DNA of 64,000 bases, from NCBI RefSeq assembly GCF_001411555.2, contig NC_049907.1, forward strand, positions 5,960,243 to 6,024,242, given 5' to 3'. This DNA is from Juglans regia. Its lineage: Eukaryota; Streptophyta; Magnoliopsida; Fagales; Juglandaceae. Shown piece by piece: positions 1 through 12,321 of the stretch. Position numbers and translations under genes: made by a program. The notes under the pieces are model-generated. The model was not told the DNA's origin. It saw only the letters and a program-made list of their open reading frames with translations, and searched no databases. Position 1 is the first letter of the stretch, and each line of letters begins with the position of its first letter.

Positions 1-192
1 TATTCTTCATGTGGTTACCGAGGAAATGAGTCAATGATCCTATCTATTTTCCTTTGTAATACTGGTTTTCTTGTATGTGCTCGATGTTGATTAATGAGAT
101 CAGTTTCTTATAAAAAAAAAAAATTGGATTGTTTTCAATAATTAATATCTATTAATCATTTACTTGAATTGTTTTCAATCATGTGCGTGCAG

Positions 193-846
193 GAACTGAT
201 GCTTGCAACAGTGGATAATCCTTCCAACTGCATAGAGTGGACACTAGCAGAAATGCTCAACTAACTGGAGCTCCTCCAAAAAGCTGTAGAAGAAATTGAC
301 AGGGTAGTTGGAAAGAAGAGATGGGTTGATGAATCCGATATTCCACAGCTCAATTATGTCAAGGCTTGTGCAAGGGAAGGTTTCCGGCTTCACCCAATTG
401 CACCATTTAACTTCCCCCATGTCTCAATGCAAGACGCGACTGTGGCTGGCTATTTCATCCCCAAAGGAAGTCATGTCATCTTGAGCCGATATGGTCTCGG
501 CCGCAACCCTCGCGTTTGGAAAGAACCCTTGAGGTTCAAACCAAATCGACATCTGAAGAAGAAGGAGGATGGATCGTCGATGGCCGATGATCAGGAGGTG
601 GAACTTGCAGAGCATGAGCTGGGCTTCATTTCGTTCAATACGGGAACGCGAGGTTGCAAGGGCATCGCGCTTGGCTCTGCCATGACTGTGATGCTTTTGG
701 CAAGGCTTCTTCAAGGATTTTCATGGAGTTTGCCGCCAAACCAAGAGAAGATTGACCTCTCTGATTCCATGAATGAACTTTTCATGGCCAAACCCTTACG
801 TGCACATGCAAACCCACGTCTGAAGGCTTCACTTTATCCCGCTTGA
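193..846 (+). pseudogene. CYP79-like P450, exon 2 with premature stop (unit 1)
   Basis: This is the second exon of a CYP79 family P450 (N-hydroxylase turning an amino acid into its aldoxime, normally ER-anchored). The exon starts after the acceptor GTGCAG at 187-192 and is colinear, codon for codon, with exon 2 of the intact copy at 49368-50021 (218 codons including stop). Still readable are the CYP79-type I-helix VDNPSN, the ExxR motif (EGFR), FKPNRH, and a heme loop [10 protein letters not shown] that keeps the invariant F, G, R, C and G. Codon 24 is TAA (262-264) where the intact copy has CAA, so translation would stop before the ExxR and heme regions. The rest is open to TGA at 844-846, which suggests recent loss. 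Positions 1-192 are the end of the intron; exon 1 would lie upstream of the window. Certain as CYP79; the pseudogene call assumes the stop is not a sequencing error. Confidence 0.93.
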
Positions 847-1481
847 TAATAATTATCTGGAAGAGTAGTTCTATTTATAAGTCAGGGTGGAGAACACGTC
901 GCGCGTATACGTACCATGCATTGACATGTCATTGGTATTGAAGTTGACATGTCAATTCGATGCAATTGAGATTTCAGTTGGAAAGTTGTATCTGTGCCTA
1001 CAATATGCTTTTTTATTGGTTAAGTTAAAAAGAATTTCTACGTTTTAGTTGGAAGCGCTAATCATCAGTAATTTGCTGTACGTACGTACGTCCTTGCAAT
1101 GTATGCAATAATCAATAAAAAAATGTCTTATCAATAAATTATTTAGTTATTATAAACAGAGCATGTCATGCAACTATGTTAAGAAATATTTCACTTGTTT
1201 CGTGAGAAGACACGACCGAGAAACATCTTAATCGATCAACATGATTATTGTTACAACAAAAACACTAATTCGAAATCAAATATTTGCGACGAAGATGATC
1301 AGTTAATTTTTGTAGTTATGGTTAAAGCGAATGTATATATACGATCATCATGCAACGTCATCAAAGAACCCCGAGTTAATGACTAATAAGCTGGATGGTG
1401 AGGAATAAAGACACGACAACAATTTTCTTACCATTATTGATGACAGAATTAATGACTTGAAAAAAAAAAAAAAACTGCATT
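847..1481 (+). other. 3' flank of CYP79 unit 1 (duplicated DNA)
   Basis: No gene seen. The stretch 940-1110 matches the sequence after the intact CYP79 (50040-50240: ATTTCAGTTGGAAA, TGCTTTTTTATTGG, TTTGCTGTACGTACG). The stretch 1130-1481 matches 39540-39918. It marks the 3' side of the repeated unit and ends at the CACTA insertion. Confidence 0.75.
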
Positions 1482-2797
1482 CACTACAATAGAAACCCCC
1501 TGTTGGGTTGAAAAATTCCATCCCAAAAGCGTCGGATTTCATCCCAGAAGACATTTAGGGATGAAAAAATTCCGTCCCTAATTTATCACAATAGGTATGT
1601 CGTGAAAGACAATCCGGGATGAAAAAAAAATCGTCATAGAAAATATCTTTTGGGATGAAATTTTTCCGATCCATTCAAAGTTTGTTCGAACGGGATAATT
1701 TTTTGGGAAGAAGTCATTTCGTCCCTAACAAACATTCGAATGGTCAACTTTCATTCAAACATACAATATTGTTCAAATTGTTATGATATGAGACTTGTAT
1801 TTGAACACTTTTGTCACATTCGAAAGGGATGTGAGGTCGTTCAAATATTGAAGACATGACTGTTCAAATAAGATTGACGTCTGTTCGAATGTCAAGACTC
1901 CTAAAATAAGAAGTAAAATTAGATTGATGGTATAGCAAATAAAAGAGTGAATGAAATTAATATAATGAAATAATGCATTACCTGGTATATAGGCTCCTTA
2001 GTATGGAGAATAAAGTTGTGTTCTGTACGATACAATTTTCCTTATTCTTAAGTGATGTTTCTATTTTAACATGAGTAATTTAAAAAATCGATATAAACAT
2101 TCATATGACAAAATTTTTAGGTCATCACTTCTCGAACTTTAGATACTGTTCACTCATTGTTACTGCACTTGTCGAGGCTTGAGAGATTGTGTAGTGAAGT
2201 AACGAAGAAAGCCACACATTTCTTCCAGATAATTCTTCGTTCGAACATCTACAAGACAAGAAGCCAATATAAACTTACTATTAGTTGTCATGTAAATTAA
2301 TTACTAGATATTAACTTTTGTTTTGTGACATGTTATATATTTTAATATAGTTTTTTTTTATCTACTTAATGGTTTTACAAAATGGGCATCACGTAAAAAT
2401 GTTTACATATGATCAGTTTTTATATTTAATCATGAAACTAAAACAATGTAAGTAAGAAACAGGCACTATCAGTTTGACCAATATGTTTTTGTTCGAACGA
2501 AAGATTTTTGGTTCCAACAACGTCCAATACTTCATGCCCAAACTATATACGATTCTTTTGCCAAAATGCCCATTCAAACTACAATTATATGTTTGAATAG
2601 AAATTTATGTTAGTTCGAATGGTGTACCATCAGTTCAAACAGTAAATCTATTTGGGGACAATGCATTATCGTCCCAAATTCTTCCGTTCAAATGTCAAGT
2701 ATCTTGTTCAAATGATAATCGGACTGATGAGACTTTCTGACACGAATGAATAATTTCGTCCCTAAAAGTGACATTTTGGGATGAAAAGAATTTCTTA
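1482..2797 (+). mobile_element. Non-autonomous CACTA element, right end missing
   Basis: The left terminus is CACTACAATAGAAACC, preceded by ATT. The interior is a 1.3-kb non-coding sequence with recurring GGGATGAAA and TTTCGTCCC motifs. It is homologous to 39919-40293 joined to 45723-46617, where the same element is complete with ATT duplications. Here homology breaks at about 2797 (GAATTTC then TAAAGTATAT), where gypsy-type DNA begins, so the right terminal repeat is lost. No transposase is visible. Confidence 0.8.
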
Positions 2798-4128
2798 AAG
2801 TATATATTATCCCTTATTCAAATAATAAACAATTTATTAACTCCTAGCAAACAATTGAAAAACCGTAACAATAAAATATCACAAGCTACTTATGTGATAA
2901 TGTAAATTCATTGCAAATATAGTTGTTTTTAATTTCAAAATCTCACATAATCATTTTTCAATTAAAATAGAGCTATAAAATGGATGGTGAGTATATTGTT
3001 ACGCAATTCTTAATACCAGCTACTTCTGTTGGGCCTTTCGCCTTCTAGTGCCTTGAAGATAAATGAGCCCTACATAATAAGGAGTGGCCTTTACTAAGCC
3101 CATGGCCCCATTTGAGGAATGAGATCCAAAAGTAAAAGGGATTCGCCAGTTCATAAGACCTTTGCGCACATATAGGCATTATTAAGGCCTTCAGATCTGG
3201 TACCGCCTTAACAACAAGGCAGACAATGCGCGATAGTAATGTATGCCGAATGGCATCCATCTCATGGAGGATCAATTCAAGGAAGCTTAAATGCTGATGA
3301 CCACACACCAAGAAATGAGGGAAAAACCAAACCAAAAAGAGGGAGTTACCAAGTCGAGGCAACAAACCCTACTGATTGAGGTCCGCGCCCGAAGAACTTA
3401 AGCTGATAACTCATGGGAGCGTAGAAAAATTCTACTGACTTAGGCATTAGAGGAGTCCCTCATCAAAATCCGAGCCAATTTTCTTTCCTTGTTTCTAGGT
3501 TAAGCGAATCATAAGGAAGACTTGTGAAACACATTCTCAACAATTGGTGCCGTATGTGGGATACACAGAGTTCAATGTGTCTTTCACATGCTTACAAGTT
3601 ACAACAACAGGCTCTCAAGCAACTCGCGATCAGGAAACTACCTCTACAAACGAACAAACGAACAATGGGATGGAGAGGAGATTTGCATAAATGGAGGAAA
3701 GATAGAAGAAGATGACCTTGGAGATGGAGACTCTACAAAAAGAAAACGAGGCTCTGAGACGTAGAGACTTGGGTATTGGAGGAGATGTAGTGCCGAACCA
3801 AGAGCATTATAAGGGAAAATCGCAGAGCAAAGAGAGGCCAAACTTGAGCTACGAGGAGGAAAAAAGAAAGATACACAACAACCTAAGTGGCCTCATGGAA
3901 AAATACGAGGAAATGACCAGGAAGGTATCTTCATCCATTGATAACCTACTTAGTAGCACAAATCTATAGTATAGCGCGACAATCATGGTAGTCTCGCTCC
4001 CACAAAAATTCAAGGTCCCGTAGATTGAACTGTATGACGGGTCTAAAGATCTCGTAGAACATCTGAAAATGTTTAAGGCACACATGATGCTCCTTGGGTT
4101 TCCGGGAGATATTGAATGTCAGACCTTC
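2798..4128 (+). mobile_element. Ty3/gypsy-like fragment: LTR, primer-binding region, broken gag
   Basis: A probable LTR runs from about 3028 (TGTTGGGCC) to about 3545 (TTCTCAACA). It is followed by TTGGTGCCGTATGTGGGA, the kind of sequence that follows the 5' LTR in plant gypsy elements. Gag-like coding follows but frames are broken: MEKYEEMTRKVSSSIDNL is readable at about 3895, and FKVP then a TAG codon at about 4010. The same arrangement recurs at 7766-10025. At 4129 the sequence returns to DNA shared with 46868, so the fragment replaced the end of the CACTA plus about 250 bp. Remnant only. Confidence 0.7.
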
Positions 4129-4871
4129 CCCCAAATAGCCTATACCTTATTTCCTCTGCTGAGGGAAAGGCGTCCTCTCATTTCCACCTTATTCTTTATT
4201 TCTTTTATCTTTCCGCACTAGGTTAGAAGTTACTAAAATTGGGTAGAAAAACAAGTCTTGCACCTAAGAGCCATAGGTTTCTCTTGTAACTTGTAAAGCA
4301 TACTTGCATTTTAATGCAAGGAAAAAAGAAAAAAAATGCTTCCTCTTGAGAAGATAGAAAGACATTGATGTCGTTTATCCCACTATGTTTTCGCTTTACC
4401 TAACCTAAAATCTTGTAATTGGGGATATTGGTCTCTTCTGCGAACATTTTAGGCAAACAAATTGCAGTGCATCACCAATAAACATCGCCTCCAGCAATGT
4501 CACCATAGTTCATATAGCTAACTGTTAAAAACCATCATTTAAGATGGTACCCTCTTTGAGGAGAATGGATGGGGACCCATTTTTTAGTCACAACTAGATT
4601 GATTTTTCACTTTTGTACTGCATTTTTTTTAAAAGGTTTTATTGCATTTATCGTAATGTGGTATTTGTTGAGAAATCCCACCCACTTCTCATATACCTTG
4701 ATCTATTTATGTTAATGAAATACTTGCTTGATTAGAAAAAAAAAAAAGGAAGACAATCCACTTTATGTACAATAAACCTCCGAATTAATGTTTTATTAAT
4801 GTATTTGTGTCTTAAATAAGTTGGCAAGAGATATTTTAACAAAATATCAACTCTTTAAACAGAACATGCCT
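4129..4871. other. Duplicated flank, then AT-rich DNA without genes
   Basis: Positions 4129-4200 (CTATACCTTATTTCC and GAGGGAAAGG) match 46868-46940, marking the far side of the segmental duplication. The remainder has short A-tracts (4321-4337, 4737-4748) that could be retroposon tails. No coding sequence is recognised. Confidence 0.6.
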
Positions 4872-5639
4872 TGAAATGCCCCGTCCCCAAGGGTTCAGAG
4901 AGTTAACTCATGTTACCTGATAATCAACTCCAACACTGCTAATATACTTCCAAAAGCTCCAAATGAAACGTAAACACTTCTAATTTAAATAATCACACAA
5001 ACTCATTTATCAAATCCTCGATACAGTAGCCCAAAAAAATATCAATTTCTCTACAAGTCACTTAAACTCACATTTCAACAATATAATTATAGACTCTAAA
5101 TTCCCAACATTATAAAGAAATTTTGATTCAAACTAATTTCTTCAATATAATCAATTCTTCAAAATACCATGTCATCAGAACACAATGAAATTTCTTAACA
5201 ACAATCTTCAATACTCATCGAATCTTTCTATTCTTAATCCACTATTCCTAAGTTATCTCACCCAATGCTTCATAGTCTTGATGCTCAGCTAAAATACCCA
5301 AAATCATTTGAAAATATTGGAGATAAGGGGGTGAGTTATCAACAACTCAGTAAGCAGAGAAGATATACTAGTATGTAAATATGAGCATTTATCAAAATGC
5401 TGAACAAAATATTTTCTCTCAGAATGCAGAATCAGCAAACTTGTTTTCAGAATGCCAAATCAAAACATGTTACCAAAAATATAAGAGCGAAACTTTCAGA
5501 AAACATTCTTATTCAAAATTTCCTTGGCATAGCATAACTGAAACATCCTATCAGAACAAAATTTCATATTTAACCCCCGTGGTAGGGTTGTGCATTCTAT
5601 GGAAAGCCAAGCAGAACATAAATCACCATGAATATCAAA

Positions 5640-5910
5640 GCGATTGCACTCAAAACAGAAAACCACTATTATATCCTATGGTGGGCCAGATGTCACTATT
5701 ATATCCCGTGACAGGGCCATATGTCACTATTGTATCCCGTGACAGGGCCAGAGTTCACTATTGTATCCCATGACATGGCCAAAGGTCACTATTGTATCTC
5801 GTGATAGGGCCAGAGGTCACTATTGTATCCCGTGACAGGGCCAGAGGTCACTATTGTATCTGTGACAGGGTCAAAGGTCACTATTACATCCTGTGACAGG
5901 GCCACATATC
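5640..5910. repeat. Minisatellite, about 31-34 bp unit, in LTR
   Basis: About eight imperfect copies of a unit whose core on the minus strand is GGCCCTGTCACGGGATA followed by (C/T)AATAGTGAC. The same unit in the opposite orientation occurs at 57905-58085 inside another LTR. Confidence 0.85.
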
Positions 5911-5935
5911 AGAGCAAAACAGAATCAGAATTAGA

Positions 5936-6060
5936 CTCAGAATCAGAACAGAATTAAAAGTAGAGTTAGAACAGAATCAGAACCAGAGTCAGAACAAAAT
6001 CAGAACCAGAGTCAGAACAGAATTAGAATTAGAGTCAGAACAGAATCAGAACATTATGCC
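5936..6060. repeat. Short tandem repeat, CAGAATCAGAAC type
   Basis: Imperfect 10-12 bp repeats built on AGAATCAGA and AGAGTCAGAAC follow directly on the minisatellite in the solo LTR. Confidence 0.7.
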
Positions 6061-7765
6061 AAAGGTTTTTCAGATGTCACATCATATCAAAACAGAGTAC
6101 TCAAATTTAGATGATTTCATATTTTCCAAAACAGATTCAGAATATCTTCATGTCATATGCAAAAATTATCAATTTTCATATCCGCTCATATTTTTCTGAG
6201 TTCAATAACCAGAATGTCAAAAATAAGCTCATGTCTACACCAGTCATGCCAGAAAATACTTTATTCTTATACAGAGTCTCATGAGCATTGCAGAATAAAT
6301 AATTGAGATTGTTTAACATTTCTTTTCAGAACACAATATGCACATTTTCAAAATTGACCTTAGTCTATTTTATTTTTATGCAAAATCTAGCATAGGTATC
6401 CCGTTTACCTGGACTTCTTAGCTTGTTCAAAAATTCTCCACAACAGTACTGAACAATTGTCAATCGTCACCTATAAAAATTTATGTAACTTAAAAAAATC
6501 TCTAGTGAACAGATAAATCTCATATTACACCTGAAGTACCTATTTTATTCCTCAATACTTAAAATTCTCTTAACTCTAAATATCATCACTTTCTAAATTC
6601 ATCAATATCCACCATAACCAACGTCAAAGTCAAAATACCAATATTTAAACCCGAAATAGCCAACCAGACTACAGAAGATTTGTTAGTGCAAAAATATATT
6701 TAAATCTCAAGAAATTTTTTGGAAAATTACTTATAGTGCTAAAATATAATTTTCGGAGGATTAAGGAGGTGCTAGAAGTGGCGGCACAACAATGCAACAG
6801 TGCAAAAATGGACAAGGGTCATGGGTATCAAAACTCAACTTTTGAACGAGGACAAACGAAGACTTGGGATGGCCAGGGAAGGGCTTAGGGGTGTTGGTGA
6901 AACTACTGGTGGTGGTGGTTGGCCGTGGGTGGCGGTGTGGGCGGCGGTTGGAGGCTAAAACACCCAAATCAGAAATGGGGATGGAGGGGCTTCAAGGGTG
7001 GCGGATCAGAGTTGAGGAAGGGTGGTTTAGGTAGCTAAAGGGTCGACGGTGGTGTGGTGAAGAGCTGACGGCGAATGGCGAAGGCACGGCGGCGCGGAAG
7101 CAAAATGAAGCCGCGCCTTGAAGCCTTGCGTGGGGGAGATTGGTGGCACAGGAGGGGCTGAAAACAGAGGGGGGTGGCAGGAGAATGGAAGGGTCGGTGA
7201 CGGCAAAGGGCGGCGCACGGCGGCGCACTGAGCAGACGAAGAAACGGACGGGGGAGAGGGGAGGGGTGTCGAGCGCGGGAGGAAAGAAGCAGAGGAAAAA
7301 GGAGGAGAAAAGTAAAGAGAAGAAGAAAAAGAAAATGAGTGAAAAAAAAAAAGTGAGGGAAAGAAATGACGTCCAATCCTCACAACTTAGGTCACAAAAT
7401 TGATTCAACGAAAAGCATTTCAAAATAGTATGTTGAATAAAATGATTTAAACGTAGGGACTAGTTAAAATAGAATAATAATAAAAATCCAACAATACAAT
7501 AATTTTAAAGTGAAATACTAAACTAATTTTAAGTAAAGAACAATTTAAATGCAAAATAATAATTAATACCAAGAAACCACATCATAAAAAATTTCACAAC
7601 TTAAAAATTATAAAATAAATCCAATGAAAAATCCGATAAATTTCAAACAAGAGAACCAATATTTAAAATAATTAAAATAATCATTCAATTAAAATACACT
7701 AAAATACGGGGTATCACATGCCTAGTCTTTGACAACTAAATAATTCCAATCCGATATTAATGAGA

Positions 7766-10025
7766 TAAGTATATATTATCCCTTATGGCCTTATTCAAAT
7801 AATAAACAATATATTAACTAGGGCTGCAAACGGGCCGGTCCGGTCCGGCGATGGACCGAAAATTTTCGGTTCATTATTTTTCCGGATCGGACCGGACCCG
7901 GTCCAGTCGGTCCGCCCTCTTTTTTTTTTTTTAAATAATTAATAAAAAAATTTATTTAAAATACTAAATTAAATTAAGTGACTTATTAATGTGGATTATG
8001 TAACAAAATCAATAAAAAAAATATTTTATATGGTCAATGATAATAAATTAGATAAAAATTATATTATTAATTTATATAATTACTATATAATTAACTAATT
8101 GATATTATATATTTATTAATTCATAGAATATTAACAAGTGTTAATAGTATATTTAAAATTTTATATTGTTAATAGTGATAGGTTAAATGAAGATATATAT
8201 AAAATATTGTTAATTTATAGAATATTTACAAGTATTAATAATATATTTAAAAATTTATATTGTTAATTGTACAATTATTATATATAAAATATATATAAAA
8301 AATATATTTTTTTTAATTTTTCATTCAGTCCGGTCTGGTCCGGTCCGGTCCGAAAAAACTGTGGACTGTGGACCGGACCGAATGATTTCGGTCCTCTAAA
8401 ATATGGACCGGACCGGACCGGTCTAAGTCTCGGTCCGGTCCGGTCCGGACCGAAACGGTCGGTCCGTTCGGTCCGATCGGACCGTTAATCACCCCTAATA
8501 TTAACTCCTAGCAAACAATTGAAAAACTGTAACAATCAATTATCACAAGCTACATATGTGATAATGTAAATTCATTGCAAATGTAGTTGTTTTTAATTTC
8601 AAAATTTCACATAATTATTTTTAATTTAAAATAGAGCTATAAAATGGGTGGTGAGTATATTGTTACGCAATTCTTAATATCGGTTATTTGTGTTGGGCCT
8701 TTCCCCTTCTAGTGCCTCCATCATAAATGAGCCCTGCATAATAAGGATCGACCTTTACTAAGCCCATAGGCCCATCTGAGGAATGAGATCCAAAAGTAAA
8801 AGGGATTCGCCAGTTCATGAGACTTGCATGCACATATAGGCATTATTAAGGCCTTCCAATCTGGTACCGCCTTAACAACAAGGTGGACAATGAAGGATAG
8901 TAATGTATATGCCGAATGACATCCATCTCATGGAGGAGCAATTCAAGGAAGCTTAAATGTTGATGACCACGCACCACAAAATGAGGGAAAAACCAAACCA
9001 AACCAAAAAGAGGGAGTTACCAAGTCGAGGCAACAAACCCTATTGATCGAGGTATAAGCCTGAAGAACTTATGCTGATATCTCATGGGAGTATAGAAAAA
9101 CTATTGACTTAGGCATCGGAGGAGTCCCTCGCTGAAATTTGAGCCAATTTTCTTTCCTTCTTTGTAGGTTAAGCGAATCATAAGGAAAACTTGTGAAACA
9201 CATTCTCAACAATTGGTGCCGTATGTGGGATACGCAGTGTTCAATGTGTCTTTCACATGCTTACAAGTTACAACAACATGCTCTCAAGCAACTCGCGATC
9301 AGGAAACTACCACTACAAATATGCAAACAAACAATGGGATGGAGAGGAGATTTGCAGAAATGGAGGAAAGATGGGGGAAGATGACCTTGGAGATGGAGAC
9401 TCTACAAAAAGAAAGCGTGGCTCTGAGATGTAGAGACTTGGGTACTGGAGGAGATGCAGCTTCAAACCAAGAGCTTTATGGAAAATTAATGAGCCACGAG
9501 GAAAAAAGAAAAATACACTACAACCTAAGTGACCTCATGGAAAAATATGAGGAAATGACCAGGAAGGTATCTTCATACATTGATAACCTACTTAGTAGCA
9601 CAGATCTATCGTATAGCCCGACAATCATGGTAGTCTTGTTCCCACAAAAATTCAAGGTCCTACGAATTGAACTGTACAACGGGCCTAAAGATCCCGTAGA
9701 ACATCTGGAAATGTTTAAGGCACCCATGACGCTCCTTGGATTTTCGAGAGAAATTGCATGTCGGACCTTCCCCTTGACCCTTAAAGGAATAGTTAAAGGG
9801 TGGTTCCGAAATTTGCAGCCAGGCTTGATTGGCAACTTTAAAGAACTGGGATGAAATTTTTTGACACAATTCATGGCTAGCAGATGAAGGAGATGGTTGG
9901 CCGCTTACCTCCTAACTGCGAAGCAACAGGACGAAGAAAGTTTGAAATCGTATCTCACAAGATTCAACAAAGCATGTATGACTGCAGATGACCAAGATGA
10001 AAAGATAACATTCTCGACACTTTTA
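7766..10025 (+). mobile_element. Ty3/gypsy-like fragment with gag ORF, second copy
   Basis: Homologous to 2798-4128 but interrupted by the hAT-like element at 7819-8497. A probable LTR lies at about 8690-9210. It is followed by TTGGTGCCGTATGTGGGA and an open frame at 9213-9854 (213 residues). That frame contains a coiled segment (MEKYEEMTRKVSSYIDNL) and the start of a retrotransposon gag domain (FKVLRIELYNG, DPVEHLEMFK, FPLTLKGIVKGWF). Gag continues after the stop with TQFMASR, a TGA, then AAYLLT and DDQDEKITF, and fades at about 10025. Protease and polymerase are absent, so it is a dead 5' fragment. Confidence 0.75.
7811..8505. mobile_element. hAT-type non-autonomous element with 8-bp TSD
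   Basis: The element proper is 7819-8497 (679 bp), flanked by perfect 8-bp duplications ATATTAAC (7811-7818 and 8498-8505). Ends are TAGGGCTGCAAACGG and, on the opposite strand, TAGGGGTGATTAACGG, which fits the hAT terminal style. The paralogous sequence near 2838 (TTATTAACTCC) shows the near-empty site. Both subterminal zones are dense in GGTCCG/CGGACC motifs, with an AT-rich core. No transposase. Confidence 0.88.
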
Positions 10026-12040
10026 TGTAGCCAAGGGGCTGTTTAGTGAGCTGTAAATGGTTTTGTTGTACTATTCAGCTAGGGTTAAATAAGAATAAGA
10101 TAATATGATGACTTTGCTATAGTTGGAATAAAGTTTGTTGAACCATTTCGAGTTAATGTAGCTAAACATGGGTCATGGGGTTCTGGAAAGAGAAAATAGC
10201 GTAAACCACGAGATGGCTTTGGCTCATTTGGATACCTAGAATATCTTAGTATATCTTTGAATAGTAGTGAAATAGATTGAATTAAGATGTTTGATTGGGT
10301 TTTGGAAAAGAATCAAGAAAAAATTGAATAAAAATATTATAAAGTTAAAAACTTGTTTGAATATAGTTTTTGTTTTGAATTTTGAAAAAATATTATTATT
10401 ATTTTTTTGTTTTGTTTGAGAGTTTGGAAAAGTTATAATCATTAGGTAATGATTAGATGAAAAAGTTAAAAATTTAAATTGAAAAGTATTTCATGTTTGA
10501 GTAATGTTTTGGAAGAAAATATTTGAGAATACTTGAGAACATTTGTGTTGCCAAATGGACCCCAAGTTACTGTATATAGACAAGTTTGTTCAAAGTTAGA
10601 TTATTATGCTTAATCGAACGTAGAGGTTTTATGTCTGATTAGCTAAACTTTACATAATAGTGGCATATGATTAAGCTAATGACAGTACTCTAACAGATAA
10701 CTTTACATTTCTAATGCATGTTGGCACTTATTCATACACAGGCATTTCATTGTCGAAATAATGTGCCATGAAAGTATCCTTATCATAAGCTATTTAGTAT
10801 TAGCGGTTGGAGGAGATAAACTTGAAAAGAGAAAATGGTTCCATAGATGGAGGTTTAGAAAGCCCCAATCTTCACTACTAAGCTCATTGGTCTTTGGTGT
10901 ATTATCATGTGATTTGATATGTACTTGATATTGGATTCTAATCCAAATATAGATTCGCTTTATACTCTAGTATTAGCAGCTTAAGAATTCGTTGGATTCT
11001 CTAGGGAGAGCTAATATCTAGGTTATAGCTTAAACCTAAGGGTGACAATTCGTGTTTGTGGATCATGTTCATTTTGTGTCAAGTCAGAAGTATTTAACTA
11101 TATGAGTCGACCCGAACCCACTTCTTTAAATTAAACAGGCCAGATCCTAAAATTCTAACACGATCCCATGTAAATAATGGATTACACGGTACAAACTGCA
11201 TAAGCCATTTAATAATAAACTCTTATTAGGTTAACCTGAACGCAATAAGTTTCATAAAAATGGGTTCAACTTACCCGTGTATTTATTTTGATCCAACTAA
11301 TCAACAATACTGAAACCAATAATATACAAGAAAAATAATATCTTCAAAAAAATAAATTCAATATTAACAAAAATAATAGTTTGAGATATTAAGTAATCAG
11401 ATACTAATAATAATATTATATCACATCAACAACAAAGGCATATAAACCTAAACATTTATAGAATTTGAAAATAGATCGTATTTCGAGTTTTACAATTTGA
11501 TTGTTGGTTTTTGCAGTTTGATTATTTGTGTCCTATTGTGTTAACCAGTTTTGTTCCAAATTCATTTATATTAAACTTAGATCCGCTTATTTCATGTTGT
11601 ATTCATATTGAATTTATGGGTTGTGTCAAATATTGCAACCCCAACTCAAACCAAACTGAAGGAAGCGTCTAACGCTTTCCGACATATAGGGCCCTCTTGT
11701 TCGGTTCCCAACATGTAAAGTGTTATTATGGTAATGCTAAAAGAGGGAGGTCATCTAAGGATTCGCTTTAAACTATTTAGTATTAGTTGCCTAGTGATCA
11801 TTCAGTTTTTTAGTGGAGTTGAGGTCTAGGTTATGATTCAAATACGACTTAAGGCAGCACTTATGACTTCTTGCTATTAGGCCCCTTTTGTTTGGTTCCT
11901 GAAAATCCCAACAAATATACTGCTATTATAATAATACAAAAATAGGAGTTTACCCACTATTTCCCCTCCTATCCATTTCTCAGGAAAAAAACAAACTCAA
12001 TCTTTTATTACATTCAGTTGAAAATTAAGAAATGGGCATG
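10026..12040. other. AT-rich DNA, MITE-like and low-copy repeats, no gene
   Basis: Positions 10221-10563 look like a MITE: the left end GGCTCATTTGGATAC and right end (opposite strand) GGGTCCATTTGGCAAC form imperfect inverted repeats, but I find no convincing duplication. Around 11040-11660 is degraded repetitive DNA starting GGGTGACAATTCGTG. No open frame of interest is seen on either strand. Confidence 0.5.
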
Positions 12041-12285
12041 TCAAAGATCAATTAAAGAATGCGAAGAAGAACAAAACCCTATGTTCCTTTTTTGAATGCA
12101 TCCATCTATGTCGAACCAACAAGAAGCTGTCAGGTCTCACATCAAGTTTTGAAGCATTGTTCACTTGATTCCAGGTGTGAAGCCTCGCCCATTTTAGCCA
12201 AGACCCATTGGAGAGGCAAGCCCAACTCCAACCGAAATGACGTCGTTTTTGCCCCAAACACACAAAACCTAAATTCACTTCCCTT

Positions 12286-12321
<36 letters not shown>

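Larger units (their letters stand above)
4872..7718 (-). mobile_element. Solo LTR, 2.85 kb, perfect 5-bp TSD TGCCT
   Basis: Read on the minus strand it begins TGTGATACCCCG (at 7718) and ends GGGGACGGGGCATTTCA (at 4872). The 5 bp on each side are TGCCT (4867-4871 and 7719-7723), a perfect target duplication. There is no internal domain, so it is a recombined solo LTR. It contains a minisatellite (5640-5910) and a GC-rich stretch (6760-7380) with purine/pyrimidine strand bias. The start resembles the LTRs at 23442 and 40752. The minisatellite and adjacent part resemble the LTR at 56955. Confidence 0.88.

Noticed and set aside
5381..5773. 130-residue open frame
   Set aside because: It lies inside the LTR and runs into its minisatellite; no recognisable protein.
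6992..7423. Overlapping open frames in several registers, up to 143 residues
   Set aside because: They lie in the pyrimidine-rich zone of a solo LTR with intact target duplication; they are not a host gene.
10221..10563. MITE with target duplication
   Set aside because: Inverted ends are present but no matching flanking duplication was found, so it is mentioned only within the spacer entry.
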